Positions 8,774-16,703 of a DNA stretch of 64,000 nucleotides are shown piece by piece. The stretch comes from CAYWEM01 sp964457225 (lineage in GTDB: Bacteria > Acidobacteriota > Aminicenantia > UBA2199). Below the pieces are notes generated by a model, which had not been told where the DNA came from, searched no databases, and saw nothing but the letters and a program-made list of their open reading frames with translations. How positions within the stretch are numbered: the first letter of the stretch is position 1; each line of letters begins with the position of its first letter. A program made the translations under genes and the position numbers. The stretch is from the NCBI GenBank assembly GCA_964457225.1, contig CAYWEM010000014.1, positions 1 through 64,000 on the forward strand, given 5' to 3'.

Positions 8774-10086
8774 GAACTCTTTTTTCCGTTGCGGTCGGAC
8801 AACTTCCTTTTAAGTTCCAGCCAGTGGGCCAGGCGTTCGGCTATCTTTTTTTCAAAACCCTGGCGGCCCGGTTCATAGAAATTTCCTGCTTTCAAACCAG
8901 GAGGGGCGGTGGACATGGCCGTGGTTTTTTCCGGAAAATCATGGGCGTAAAGATAGTTTTTTCCCGCTCCCCGGTCTGCGGCCAGGAAGGTGTCCGGGTT
9001 GAGGATCTGCAGGGGCACCGGCAGGCGGGCGAATTGTTCCGCCGCCTGGCGGGATTTCTTTTCAGCGGTATAAAGAGCATTGCTCTTGGCCGCGCTGGCC
9101 AGGTAAACCGCGGCCCCGGTCAGGAAGATGTCGCCTTCGGGTGAACCGAGGTAATCGTAAGCCTGGCGGGCCTGCAGGCAATACTCCAGGGCCTGGGGAT
9201 CGGCCAGACCTATGTCTTCGCCGGCGATACGCAGCATGCGCCTCAGGATATATTGGGGATCTTCCCCGGCAGTCAGCATGCGCTGCAGCCAGTAAAGCGA
9301 GGCGTCGAGGTCGGAATTGCGCACGCTCTTGTGAAATGCCGAAATCAGGGCGTAGCGGTCATCACCGCTGCGGTCATAGCCGGGAACCTGTTTCTGGACG
9401 ATTTCCAGCAGGCGCTCCCGATCCAGCGCTCCGCTGCAAGCGGTCTGCAAAATCACTTCCAGCAGGTTGAGCAGGCGCCGGCCGTCACCTGATCCCAGTT
9501 CCAGCAGGGTGCTGAGGGCTTCCGGGCTCATTTCGGGGAGGCAGACCTGCCTGGCGGCCAGGAAATCCAGGGCGCGTTTCAGGATTTCAGCCATCTCGCT
9601 GTTCGACAGTTCCTGGAATTCCAGTACCTTCAGCCGGGAGAGCAAGGCGCGGTTGATCTTGAAAGCCGGGTTTTCGGTGGTGGTGCCGAGCAGAATGATG
9701 CGGCCCTTTTCCACGTAAGACAGAAAAGCATCCTGGGCGGCACGGTTGAAATGGTGAATTTCATCAACGAAGAGAACCAGGGGCTTTTCCTGGCCGATCC
9801 GCCGGCCGGCGGCCTGTTCCATCAATTCCTTTATTTCGGTTATGGTTGAAACAGTGGCCGAGAACTCGCGGGCCGGATAATCAGTCTCCCTGACCAACAG
9901 TCGGGCCAGGGTGGTTTTACCGGTGCCCGGGGGGCCCCAGAATATCATTGAGGAAAGGCTGCCCGAGGCCAGCATGGCGCTGATTATCCGGCCCGGTCCG
10001 ACCAGTTGTGCCTGGCCGGTGAAATCCTGCAGGCGCTCCGGCCGTAATTTGTCGGCCAGGGGGAAAATTCGGCTGTCCAAAGGCAA
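8770..10086 (-). CDS. rarA: Replication-associated recombination protein A, AAA+ ATPase
   Basis: A 438-residue RarA/MgsA homologue, a clamp-loader-like AAA+ ATPase acting at stalled replication forks. Visible motifs: N-terminal PLADKLRPERLQDFTGQ, Walker A GPPGTGKTT at 51-59, Walker B LFVDEIHHFNRAAQDAF, sensor 1 GTTTENPAF, and a C-terminal tetramerisation region containing LRRMLRIAGEDIGLADPQAL. Length is normal. The start is a TTG at 10086, only 4 bp after the preceding gene's stop; a second TTG two codons later is possible. It is the last gene of a minus-strand operon with lipid synthesis and ABC transporter genes. Confidence 0.93.
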   Translation of the reverse strand: MPLDSRIFPLADKLRPERLQDFTGQAQLVGPGRIISAMLASGSLSSMIFWGPPGTGKTTLARLLVRETDYPAREFSATVSTITEIKELMEQAAGRRIGQEKPLVLFVDEIHHFNRAAQDAFLSYVEKGRIILLGTTTENPAFKINRALLSRLKVLEFQELSNSEMAEILKRALDFLAARQVCLPEMSPEALSTLLELGSGDGRRLLNLLEVILQTACSGALDRERLLEIVQKQVPGYDRSGDDRYALISAFHKSVRNSDLDASLYWLQRMLTAGEDPQYILRRMLRIAGEDIGLADPQALEYCLQARQAYDYLGSPEGDIFLTGAAVYLASAAKSNALYTAEKKSRQAAEQFARLPVPLQILNPDTFLAADRGAGKNYLYAHDFPEKTTAMSTAPPGLKAGNFYEPGRQGFEKKIAERLAHWLELKRKLSDRNGKKSS

Positions 10087-10090
10087 AGGT

Positions 10091-11050
10091 TTAATCCAGG
10101 CCCGGGAAATCCATTATCATGGCCGCCAGCAGGGGAATCATCAATTCGTGGTGTCCGGTAAAATAAAAGCCCTTGCCCCCGTTGGCCACCGGGCGGCCGC
10201 TGACGTTGACCCGGGGCCGGTAAAGATCGCGGAAATCGAACACGGCGCAGGTCATTTCAGACAGGGTGATATCCTGGGCAGAGCAGAAGGCCACCGCTTT
10301 CATGAAAACCTCGGGAATGACCACGGCCGAACCGATGTTGAGGAAAACGCCGCCGCCGCCCAGCTTGGCGACTATTGAAGCGAACAGCAGGAAATCCCTT
10401 TCGGCCAGGGCGCCGAGCACTTCACCGCTGAAAGAAGGATGGAAGTGAATGAAGTCGGTGCCGATGGCCGGATGCACGGTTACCGGGATGTTCAGGCGGT
10501 AGGCATTGTACAGCAGGCTTTCGCGCAGGTAGGGGAATTTGGCCTGCTGCAGGAAACGGCCCATGGCTTCACCGGCGCCGAGTTTTTGCTGCAGGCCTTC
10601 CTTGAGCGCCTTGTTGATGAAGACTCCGGTTTCCTCGGTGTGGCCGTAGTTCCCCTTGAGCAGGTTCTGGTCAACGTCTTCCGAGGTGTGGCCGGCCAGG
10701 GCTATCTCGAAGTCGTGGATCATCAGTGCACCGTTGACGGCCAGGGCTGAAATCCAGCCTCTTTCCATCAAGTCAATCAGGACCGGGTTGAGCCCGACCT
10801 TGACCAGGTGGGCGCCCATCCCCCAGACGATCGGTTTGTCCAGCCTGCGGGCCTGGATGATGCTGTTTCCGAGTTCAAGGAAATCAGCGCCGGCCTGCAG
10901 GCGGGGCAGTGACTGCAGGAAGGATTTCATGTCGGCCCCGGGAATCGGGGGGCGGCCGAAATCCTGCAGGCTGACTTTTGACTGCCGCTCGTGAATGGAT
11001 ACGGTACGGATTTTTTTCTTGTTCAGCAGTGGATACTTGCTGTAGGGCAC
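10091..11050 (-). CDS. Conserved protein, deoxyhypusine-synthase-like (tentative)
   Basis: A 319-residue cytoplasmic protein. I do not recognise it with certainty. Conserved-looking blocks such as VNGALMIHDFEIALAGHTSEDV, GGGGVFLNIGSAVVIPEVFMKAV and KGFYFTGHHELMIPLL recall a bacterial family sometimes annotated as deoxyhypusine-synthase-like, a Rossmann-type fold that in archaea and eukaryotes modifies a lysine of eIF5A with spermidine. I cannot confirm the catalytic lysine, so enzymatic function is unknown. The start is a GTG at 11050 with AAGGAA six bases upstream. It sits 1 bp after pgsA and 4 bp before rarA in a tightly packed operon that does not obviously point to a role. Confidence 0.5.
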   Translation of the reverse strand: MPYSKYPLLNKKKIRTVSIHERQSKVSLQDFGRPPIPGADMKSFLQSLPRLQAGADFLELGNSIIQARRLDKPIVWGMGAHLVKVGLNPVLIDLMERGWISALAVNGALMIHDFEIALAGHTSEDVDQNLLKGNYGHTEETGVFINKALKEGLQQKLGAGEAMGRFLQQAKFPYLRESLLYNAYRLNIPVTVHPAIGTDFIHFHPSFSGEVLGALAERDFLLFASIVAKLGGGGVFLNIGSAVVIPEVFMKAVAFCSAQDITLSEMTCAVFDFRDLYRPRVNVSGRPVANGGKGFYFTGHHELMIPLLAAMIMDFPGLD

Positions 11051-11051
11051 T

Positions 11052-11612
11052 TCATTTCCTTGGATTTATCGAATATCGGAGCACGTACTTGTAGGCGCTC
11101 CAGAGGGAAAAGGCAATGGAAATATACAGAATAGCCGTGGCTGTGTAAAAAATGTAATCAGACAGCGGCAGTTTGCGGTAAATGATCAGGGCGGCGATGG
11201 CCGTGATCTGCAGGGTTGTTTTCCACTTGGCGCTGGCGGAAGCGGAAAAGGAAGCTTCATTGACCAGGTAATAAAAACGAAAGGCTGAAATGAAAATTTC
11301 ACGCAGTATGATTATGGTTGCCGCCCAGGTTTCGATTTCATTCAGGTGAACCAGGGCGATCAGGGCGGCGCTGATCAACAGCTTGTCAGCCATGGGGTCG
11401 AGAAATTTACCCAGGCTGGAGACTTCGTTCATCCTGCGGGCCAGGTAGCCGTCTACCGCATCGGTGACCGCGGCGATCAGGAAGATGACGAAGGCGATTA
11501 TTTCCTTGTTTTCCATCTTGGTCAGCAGGATGACCAGGAAAAAAGGAATCATGAAGATGCGGGCCAGGGTGATCAGGTTGGCCAGGGTCATTTTCTTGTC
11601 GGTGTTTTCCAT
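11052..11612 (-). CDS. pgsA: CDP-diacylglycerol-glycerol-3-phosphate 3-phosphatidyltransferase
   Basis: A 186-residue integral membrane enzyme of the CDP-alcohol phosphotransferase family, making phosphatidylglycerol phosphate. The family signature DG(x)2AR(x)8G(x)3D(x)3D is complete in DAVDGYLARRMNEVSSLGKF followed by LDPMADK. The N-terminus ANLITLARIFMIPFFLVILL and further hydrophobic segments give about five to six membrane helices. I chose the ATG at 11612; a TTG at 11678 would overlap the preceding stop by four bases but adds an atypical N-terminus. It lies in a run of co-directional genes from the ABC ATPase to rarA. Confidence 0.9.
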   Translation of the reverse strand: MENTDKKMTLANLITLARIFMIPFFLVILLTKMENKEIIAFVIFLIAAVTDAVDGYLARRMNEVSSLGKFLDPMADKLLISAALIALVHLNEIETWAATIIILREIFISAFRFYYLVNEASFSASASAKWKTTLQITAIAALIIYRKLPLSDYIFYTATAILYISIAFSLWSAYKYVLRYSINPRK

Positions 11613-11674
11613 TTCGCTGGGCCTATTGTAGCTAAAAAAAAACGTTTTGCCAACCTGCGGAAGAATGAAACTTT

Positions 11675-12361
11675 TCAATCAAGCGTTGAATCGCTGTCTT
11701 CTGCTTCCAGGCGGCGCCGGATGTCGTCGATGGTCTGCTGGAAGCTATGCTTCAGCTTGGGATCGCGGCTTTCCTGCTGGAAACGCTGCAGTACCCGCAG
11801 GGCCTGGTGATGGCGTCCGGTTTCGGTATAGAATTTTCCGGCCAAAGACGGTACGTAGGGCGGGCGGTCCGGCATGCGGGCCGCGATTTCGTAGTAGCGT
11901 GCCGCCCTGGCGGGCTGATCCAGGTAAAAAGAATGATTGAACCCGATCATTTCCGGAATTTTCCAGGATTGCGGATTATGCAGCATGGACCTGTTCAGCA
12001 GGCGGTTTGCCGCGGCCGGGTCGAAGCGGGTCATGACATTGGCGGCCAGAAAGACGAGTTCGAGATTATGAGGAGCCAGTTCACAGGCGGTGAAGAACAG
12101 TTCCGCCAGGTATTCTTTCTGTGGATCCAGGCCGGCCCCCAGAGCGGCTCCGAAATGCGTCAGCGCTCTCGCTGTCAGAAGATCGCTGAGCAGATCATGG
12201 TGGCCCAACGAGGCCAGCTTCCATTGTTCCGGATCAACTGATAAAAACAGATTCGGTCCGGTTTCACCTTCCGGGGCCGAGCTGCGCAGACGGCCGGCGG
12301 CGCTGAAATTGAACAGTACAAGAAGGATTGCAAGCAGTCCGAACAGGGCTTTTTTTTTCAC
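11675..12361 (-). CDS. Secreted or membrane-anchored helical-repeat protein
   Basis: A 228-residue protein of unknown function. An N-terminal hydrophobic segment (residues 4-22) acts as signal or anchor. The rest is helical with TPR-like spacing (YLAELFFTACELAPHNLELVFLAANVM, AARYYEIAARMPDRPPYVPSLAGKFYTETGRHHQALRVLQRF, given here only in outline), suggesting two to four degenerate repeats for protein contact. Its ATG overlaps the stop of the ABC permease (ATGA), so it is probably made together with the transporter and may act as its periplasmic partner; that role is inference. Confidence 0.6.
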   Translation of the reverse strand: MKKKALFGLLAILLVLFNFSAAGRLRSSAPEGETGPNLFLSVDPEQWKLASLGHHDLLSDLLTARALTHFGAALGAGLDPQKEYLAELFFTACELAPHNLELVFLAANVMTRFDPAAANRLLNRSMLHNPQSWKIPEMIGFNHSFYLDQPARAARYYEIAARMPDRPPYVPSLAGKFYTETGRHHQALRVLQRFQQESRDPKLKHSFQQTIDDIRRRLEAEDSDSTLD

Positions 12362-13122
12362 AGTTTTTCCCCGTCGCCGGCGGTTTTCGCCGCGGCCCAG
12401 AAGACCAGGGCGGCATAGGAAAAAATGTAAACGGTCGAATAAAACAAATAAGTTGGGACAGGAAGCAGTCCCTGGATCAGTCCGGCCTTGAAATTGAGAA
12501 ATTCCAGATTGGGCAGCAGGAAGGTCAGGATGGCGGCCGGAAAGCGCAGGAAAGATCCGGATTGCGACATGATCAGGGTTGCTTGTTCAGCGCTGTGACC
12601 GATTACGTAGATGAACAAGGTCAGGAAGGAAGCCAGGGTGGGGGAAGTCACCACGCTGAAAAAAGCCGCGAAAGCGGTAAGCAGGATCGCTTCCAGCAGG
12701 CTCAGCCAGAGCGCGGCCAGGAACACCAGGGCTGATACCGGAGCCTGAAGCTGCAGCAGCAGGAAAGCGGCCAGGGCGATTATCAGCATGCCCAGGGACA
12801 CGGTAACGACAGTAGCCGCGGCGGCGGCCGCCAGGTGCTGGGCCGGTCTGAAGGGCTTGGCCAGGATGAAAAGCAATAACCTGCCGTTAACCTGCGGTGA
12901 GAGGCTCTGCACACCCTGGACCATGATAACGAACAGGACGAAGATGTTCAGCAGGGAAAGCGACAAGCTCAGGGTGGCTTTTCCCGGGGCACCCACGGTC
13001 ATTTCGTTCAGGGGCAGGGAAAAGGCCAGGACAAGAAGAGCGGCCGCGGCTACGGCCAGAAAGAAGCGGCCGCGCACGGATTCTTTCAAAAGCAGGCGGG
13101 TCAAACAGTCAAGTTTTTTCAT
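12358..13122 (-). CDS. ABC-2 type transporter permease
   Basis: A 254-residue integral membrane protein with about six hydrophobic segments, starting with RGRFFLAVAAAALLVLAFSL. The arrangement matches ABC-2 permeases that pair with the ATPase encoded just upstream, whose reading frame overlaps this one by 14 nt. The segment SLSPQVNGRLLLFILAKPFRP has the feel of the cytoplasmic coupling region seen in ABC-2 membrane proteins. The substrate is unknown; related systems export lipids, drugs or bacteriocins. Confidence 0.72.
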   Translation of the reverse strand: MKKLDCLTRLLLKESVRGRFFLAVAAAALLVLAFSLPLNEMTVGAPGKATLSLSLSLLNIFVLFVIMVQGVQSLSPQVNGRLLLFILAKPFRPAQHLAAAAAATVVTVSLGMLIIALAAFLLLQLQAPVSALVFLAALWLSLLEAILLTAFAAFFSVVTSPTLASFLTLFIYVIGHSAEQATLIMSQSGSFLRFPAAILTFLLPNLEFLNFKAGLIQGLLPVPTYLFYSTVYIFSYAALVFWAAAKTAGDGEKL

Positions 13123-13948
13123 TGTGGTAATAGGGGGCCAGCAGTGACTGCAGGTCGCTTTTCACCCTGACCAGTTCCAGGCCCTGATCGCGGCCGGCGG
13201 CCAGGTCGTTCCAGATGAGATCGATACTGCTCTTCTGCAGACTGCCCCGTCCCCGGTGATCAATCCATTCGATCAGGTATTCCGAGCGTCGACGCAGACC
13301 AGCCAGTTGATCGCTCATGGTTTTCCGTCCCGAGGCCAGTACCACCACTTCGTGGCAGAGCAGGTCTATGTCGTCCAGATCATGGGTCGAAAGAAGCACC
13401 GCGCCGCCGCGTTCAGCCCAGGAACGAACGATTTCCGCAAGTACTGAACGGCCCTGCGGGTCGAGTCCGGACATGGGTTCATCCAGTACCAGCAGTTGAG
13501 GATCGTGGACCAGGGCCTGGGCCAGTCCCAGGCGTTGGATCATGCCCTTGGAAAAATGCCGCAACGGCCTCCGGTCCCGGCCGGCTAAACCCACCAGTTC
13601 AAGAGTGGAGGCTATTTTGGCCGGTGATGCATCCAGGCCGCAAACCTTCAGGGAAAAAGCGAGGATATCGCGGGCGTTCAGGTTGCGGCCGAATTCCGGG
13701 TTTTCCGGCAGAAAACCGAAACATTGGGCCTGGTCCTTGATGTTGCTTGAGCCGAAGAGCCTGACTTCGCCTTGATCGGCTTTGATTATGCCGCAGATCA
13801 CCTTGAACAGGGTTGTTTTCCCGGCGCCGTTGGCTCCCAGTATGCCCAGCACCCGGCCGGCTTCCAGGGTGAAAGACACTCCGGCCAGCGCCCTGGTCAG
13901 TTCTTTTCCCGAGCGATAGTGTTTTTGCAAATCGCTGACAACGAGCAT
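13109..13948 (-). CDS. ABC transporter ATP-binding protein
   Basis: A 279-residue ATPase of the ABC-2 export type. Walker A is GANGAGKTT, the signature is a variant (HFSKGMIQRLGLAQAL in place of LSGGQ), Walker B is LLVLDEPMSGLDP and the switch His is in LLSTHDLDDI. The FSKGM form of the signature is common in this subfamily. The frame is open 22 codons further upstream, but the ATG at 13948 gives the family N-terminus. No ribosome site precedes it; instead a TAAAAT hexamer ends five bases upstream, which suggests a leaderless transcript. It forms an exporter with the permease downstream. Confidence 0.88.
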   Translation of the reverse strand: MLVVSDLQKHYRSGKELTRALAGVSFTLEAGRVLGILGANGAGKTTLFKVICGIIKADQGEVRLFGSSNIKDQAQCFGFLPENPEFGRNLNARDILAFSLKVCGLDASPAKIASTLELVGLAGRDRRPLRHFSKGMIQRLGLAQALVHDPQLLVLDEPMSGLDPQGRSVLAEIVRSWAERGGAVLLSTHDLDDIDLLCHEVVVLASGRKTMSDQLAGLRRRSEYLIEWIDHRGRGSLQKSSIDLIWNDLAAGRDQGLELVRVKSDLQSLLAPYYHNEKT

Positions 13949-13953
13949 GATCA

Positions 13954-13982
13954 ATTTTACCGGTCCGTAACCGGCATTGCAA
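13954..13982 (-). promoter_or_regulatory. Putative promoter placing the ABC ATPase on a leaderless mRNA
   Basis: On the minus strand: TTGCAA (13982-13977), 17-nt spacer, TAAAAT (13959-13954), then five bases and the ATG at 13948. The expected transcription start falls on or next to the start codon. Confidence 0.45.
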
Positions 13983-13995
13983 CAGCCATATACTG

Positions 13996-14024
13996 TTGAC
14001 GGCTGGATTTCCATCTGATAAGCT
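13996..14024 (+). promoter_or_regulatory. Possible promoter of the 14038 operon
   Basis: TTGACG (13996-14001), 17 nt, TAAGCT (14019-14024) preceded by TGA. The -10 is weak. If real, it shows that the upstream in-frame TTG at 13996 is not the start of the next gene. Confidence 0.3.
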
Positions 14025-14037
14025 GGTTTTGGTTTTT

Positions 14038-14556
14038 ATGGCCATGAAAACTATAATTCTTGAAATGCGATCTTTCCTGAGACTGGAGGTTGATTTTGTC
14101 TCCTGTCCGCCTTTGTCTTCGAAAAGGCCCATTGTCCAGAAAGCTCTCAGGATCATGGCCGAACGTTTCCCCCGTTTGCTGAACTACCTTTCACGCCAGA
14201 GAGCCCTGGCCCTGCTGCCTGAACACCGGATCGTGATCAAGACCCGGGGGCGCTGGAAGGAAAGGCGGGTCATGCGCCAACTCGGCTTCTGGCTGCGCCG
14301 TGAAAGAATCAAAAAACTCTTTTACATGATCGTGGAACTGCTGTTGATGCCCCTGGCCGGCCTGATGGCCGTTCTGCCGGGGCCGAACGTTTTTTTTTAC
14401 GGCCTGTTCCTGCTCTTTTACTTTCATTTGCAGGCCTATCTTGGGCTGCGCAGGATCAGGTCGTCCGGGCTCGACGTGACCATAATGCCGCTTTTAAGCG
14501 CCTTGAACAAAGGCCCTGAATCAGGTGGGTTTGATCAGGAGGGAGGATTATCATGA
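14038..14556 (+). CDS. Small membrane protein, possibly KHE1-like
   Basis: A 172-residue protein of uncertain function. Residues near 95-140 form one or two membrane segments (MIVELLLMPLAGLMAVLPGP, then VFFYGLFLLFYFHLQAYLG). The LPGPNVFFYG...AYLG block resembles the mitochondrial K+/H+-exchange-related (KHE1) family, which has some bacterial members; this match is from memory and weak. The start could be the ATG at 14038 or 14044; no ribosome site is visible. Its stop overlaps the start of the next gene (ATGA). Confidence 0.45.
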   Translation: MAMKTIILEMRSFLRLEVDFVSCPPLSSKRPIVQKALRIMAERFPRLLNYLSRQRALALLPEHRIVIKTRGRWKERRVMRQLGFWLRRERIKKLFYMIVELLLMPLAGLMAVLPGPNVFFYGLFLLFYFHLQAYLGLRRIRSSGLDVTIMPLLSALNKGPESGGFDQEGGLS

Positions 14557-15923
14557 AAAAGAACAGCCAGATTGACGGGAACGGACTGGACCGCCGCAGT
14601 TTCATCGGCCTCGGCACGGCGGGTTTCGCCGCCTTGCTGGGCATGGGGGCCGGTTCTCAGACCGCGGCCGCGGACCATAAAAACGACGGCGCTTTGATCA
14701 TGACCAACAAGCCGCTGGAAAAGGTGCGGCTGGGCATGATCGGCGTCGGCATGCAGGGGGCCGGGCATGTCAGGAACTTCCTGAACATAGATAATGTTGA
14801 AATCAAGGCCATATGTGACCTGGTCCCGGAAAAAGTGCAGCGCATGCAGAAATGGGTGGTCGATGCCGGTTTTCCCGAACCCCGGGCCTATACCCGGGGC
14901 GAGCTGGATTTCCTGCGCATGTGCGAAAACGAAGATCTTGACCTGGTCTTTACCGCGACTCCCTGGCAATGGCACGTTCCAATCTGCGTTGCAGCCATGA
15001 AAAACGGCAGCCACGCGGCCACCGAGATTCCGGCCGCTGACAGCATCGAGGGCTGTTGGGAACTGGTTGAAACGGCGGAGAAGTACCGCAAGCATTGCGT
15101 CATGATGGAAAACTGCTGTTACGGCCGTTACGAAATGCTGGTGTTGAACATGGTGCGCCAGGGGCTTTTCGGCGAAATGCTGCATGCGGAATGCGGTTAC
15201 CTCCATGACCTGCGCAATTACAAGGTCGGAGGTCTTTACGAGGGAGACTGGCGCATCAAGTATTCAATCGATCGCAACGGCAATCTCTATCCGACCCACG
15301 GCCTGGGGCCCGTGGCCCAGTATCTGGGCATAAACCGGGGCGACCAGTTTGACTATCTGGTATCCATGAGCGGCCCGACCCGGGGGCTGAACGCCTATGC
15401 CGCAGAAAAACTGGGACCGGATCACGAGTACGCCAGGGTGAAGTACGCACTGGGAGACGTCAATGTCAGCCTGATAAAGACCAAGCTGGGGCGCACCATA
15501 TACCTGGTTCACGATACCAACCTGCCGCGGCCCTATTCGCGAATAAACCTCTTCCAGGGAACCAGGGGACTTTTCCAGGGCTATCCCAACCGGATTCACA
15601 TCGAAGGTCTCAGCCAGGCCCATCGCTGGCAGGAAGCCGACGAGTACCTGGAGCAGTTCGAACATCCGCTCTGGCGCAACATCGGGGAAAAAGCCCGCGG
15701 CGCCGGCCACGGCGGCATGGATTACCTGGAGGATTACCGCCTGGTCCAATGCCTGCTGCGGGGAGAACCGATGGACATGGACGTTTACGATGCGGCAGCC
15801 TGGAGCGTAGTCATGGGTTTGACTGAAAAATCGGTGGCTTCAAGAAGCAAGGCCGTCGATTTTCCGGATTTCTCCCGGGGCCTTTGGCGCCGGCGTGAAC
15901 CACTGGGAATAATCAGCGGATGA
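14553..15923 (+). CDS. Exported Gfo/Idh/MocA-type enzyme, likely GH109 glycosidase
   Basis: A 456-residue NAD-dependent protein with a twin-arginine-type signal (DRRSFIGLGTAGFAALLG). The Rossmann motif is GMIGVGMQGAGH, followed by TATPWQWHVPICVAAMKNG and the late block YPTHGLGPVAQYLGINRGD, which is characteristic of glycoside hydrolase family 109 (alpha-N-acetylgalactosaminidase acting through an NAD redox mechanism). Export through Tat fits a protein that folds with bound NAD in the cytoplasm. A strong GGAGGGAGG ribosome site precedes the ATG. It overlaps its neighbours by ATGA on both sides, forming a three-gene operon. A generic Gfo/Idh/MocA oxidoreductase is the alternative. Confidence 0.8.
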   Translation: MKKNSQIDGNGLDRRSFIGLGTAGFAALLGMGAGSQTAAADHKNDGALIMTNKPLEKVRLGMIGVGMQGAGHVRNFLNIDNVEIKAICDLVPEKVQRMQKWVVDAGFPEPRAYTRGELDFLRMCENEDLDLVFTATPWQWHVPICVAAMKNGSHAATEIPAADSIEGCWELVETAEKYRKHCVMMENCCYGRYEMLVLNMVRQGLFGEMLHAECGYLHDLRNYKVGGLYEGDWRIKYSIDRNGNLYPTHGLGPVAQYLGINRGDQFDYLVSMSGPTRGLNAYAAEKLGPDHEYARVKYALGDVNVSLIKTKLGRTIYLVHDTNLPRPYSRINLFQGTRGLFQGYPNRIHIEGLSQAHRWQEADEYLEQFEHPLWRNIGEKARGAGHGGMDYLEDYRLVQCLLRGEPMDMDVYDAAAWSVVMGLTEKSVASRSKAVDFPDFSRGLWRRREPLGIISG

Positions 15924-16597
15924 GAGTAAAAAGACTGATAACAGTCTGCCTGATACTGGTGTTCCTCTGGCCGACCCTGCCGCTCGGCGGCAACCAGAAG
16001 CTTCGCCTGGTCATCACCATGCTCATCGACAAGGAAAACTACCTGCAGACCAGTTTCGGGGAACCGCCCCAACTGGCGGTCTGGCTGGAAGATCCCAGCG
16101 GCTCGATAATTCGGACTGTCTGGGTGGCCAAAAGATCCGGGCGCAGCTGGTGGAAGGGCAAGGTCGAATGTCCAACGGCCCTGCCGTACTGGGAGAGTCG
16201 TCACCGGCTGGAAAAAAGCGGCTTCAGGCAGAGAAGCCTCCTGAGACGTTTTGTTGACGCGGTTTCCGGGGCTACTCCGACCGGGGGCAGGTTTTTCGTG
16301 GAAACCGATGTCCGGGCCGGGGAAAGCTGGCATTTTTTCGTCGAAGTCAACCTCTCGGCTGATTTCAACCGGGATTTTCCGGCATACCTGGATGACGGTA
16401 CGCCTGACGATGAAATGAACGGCCAGCCTTCACTGGTTTACCGCGGTACAATCACCGCCCGGCAGGGAGCCGCGGCCGGGGCCGTGATAATCGGCCGCAC
16501 CGACCAGTGGGTGCCGGTGGATACCTTGATCGAGGATCTGTCCGGAATGACCACGGCCCTGGAAATCATTTCCGATCTCAAGGCTTACTGCCGTTAG
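15920..16597 (+). CDS. Secreted protein, DUF2271-like
   Basis: A 225-residue protein with a signal peptide (residues 1-24). The segment LAVWLEDPSGSIIRTVWVAK followed by a Trp-rich stretch resembles DUF2271 periplasmic proteins, and a later part (GRFFVETDVRAGESWHFFVEVN) looks like a beta-sandwich strand set. Function unknown. It overlaps the GH109-type gene by four bases and ends that operon. Confidence 0.5.
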   Translation: MRVKRLITVCLILVFLWPTLPLGGNQKLRLVITMLIDKENYLQTSFGEPPQLAVWLEDPSGSIIRTVWVAKRSGRSWWKGKVECPTALPYWESRHRLEKSGFRQRSLLRRFVDAVSGATPTGGRFFVETDVRAGESWHFFVEVNLSADFNRDFPAYLDDGTPDDEMNGQPSLVYRGTITARQGAAAGAVIIGRTDQWVPVDTLIEDLSGMTTALEIISDLKAYCR

Positions 16598-16703
16598 ATA
16601 CATTGCCCGGTTCGCTGGGAAAATCCGGTTCCGATAAAGGCCGCAGGCTCTTCTTGTCTTGACGGCTTGATTATTTCTTCCTGAAAACGGATACTGGCTG
16701 AAC

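Noticed and set aside
14553..15923. Plain sugar dehydrogenase of the Gfo/Idh/MocA family
   Set aside because: Kept only as an alternative: the Tat signal and the YPTHGLGPVAQYLGINRGD block point to GH109.
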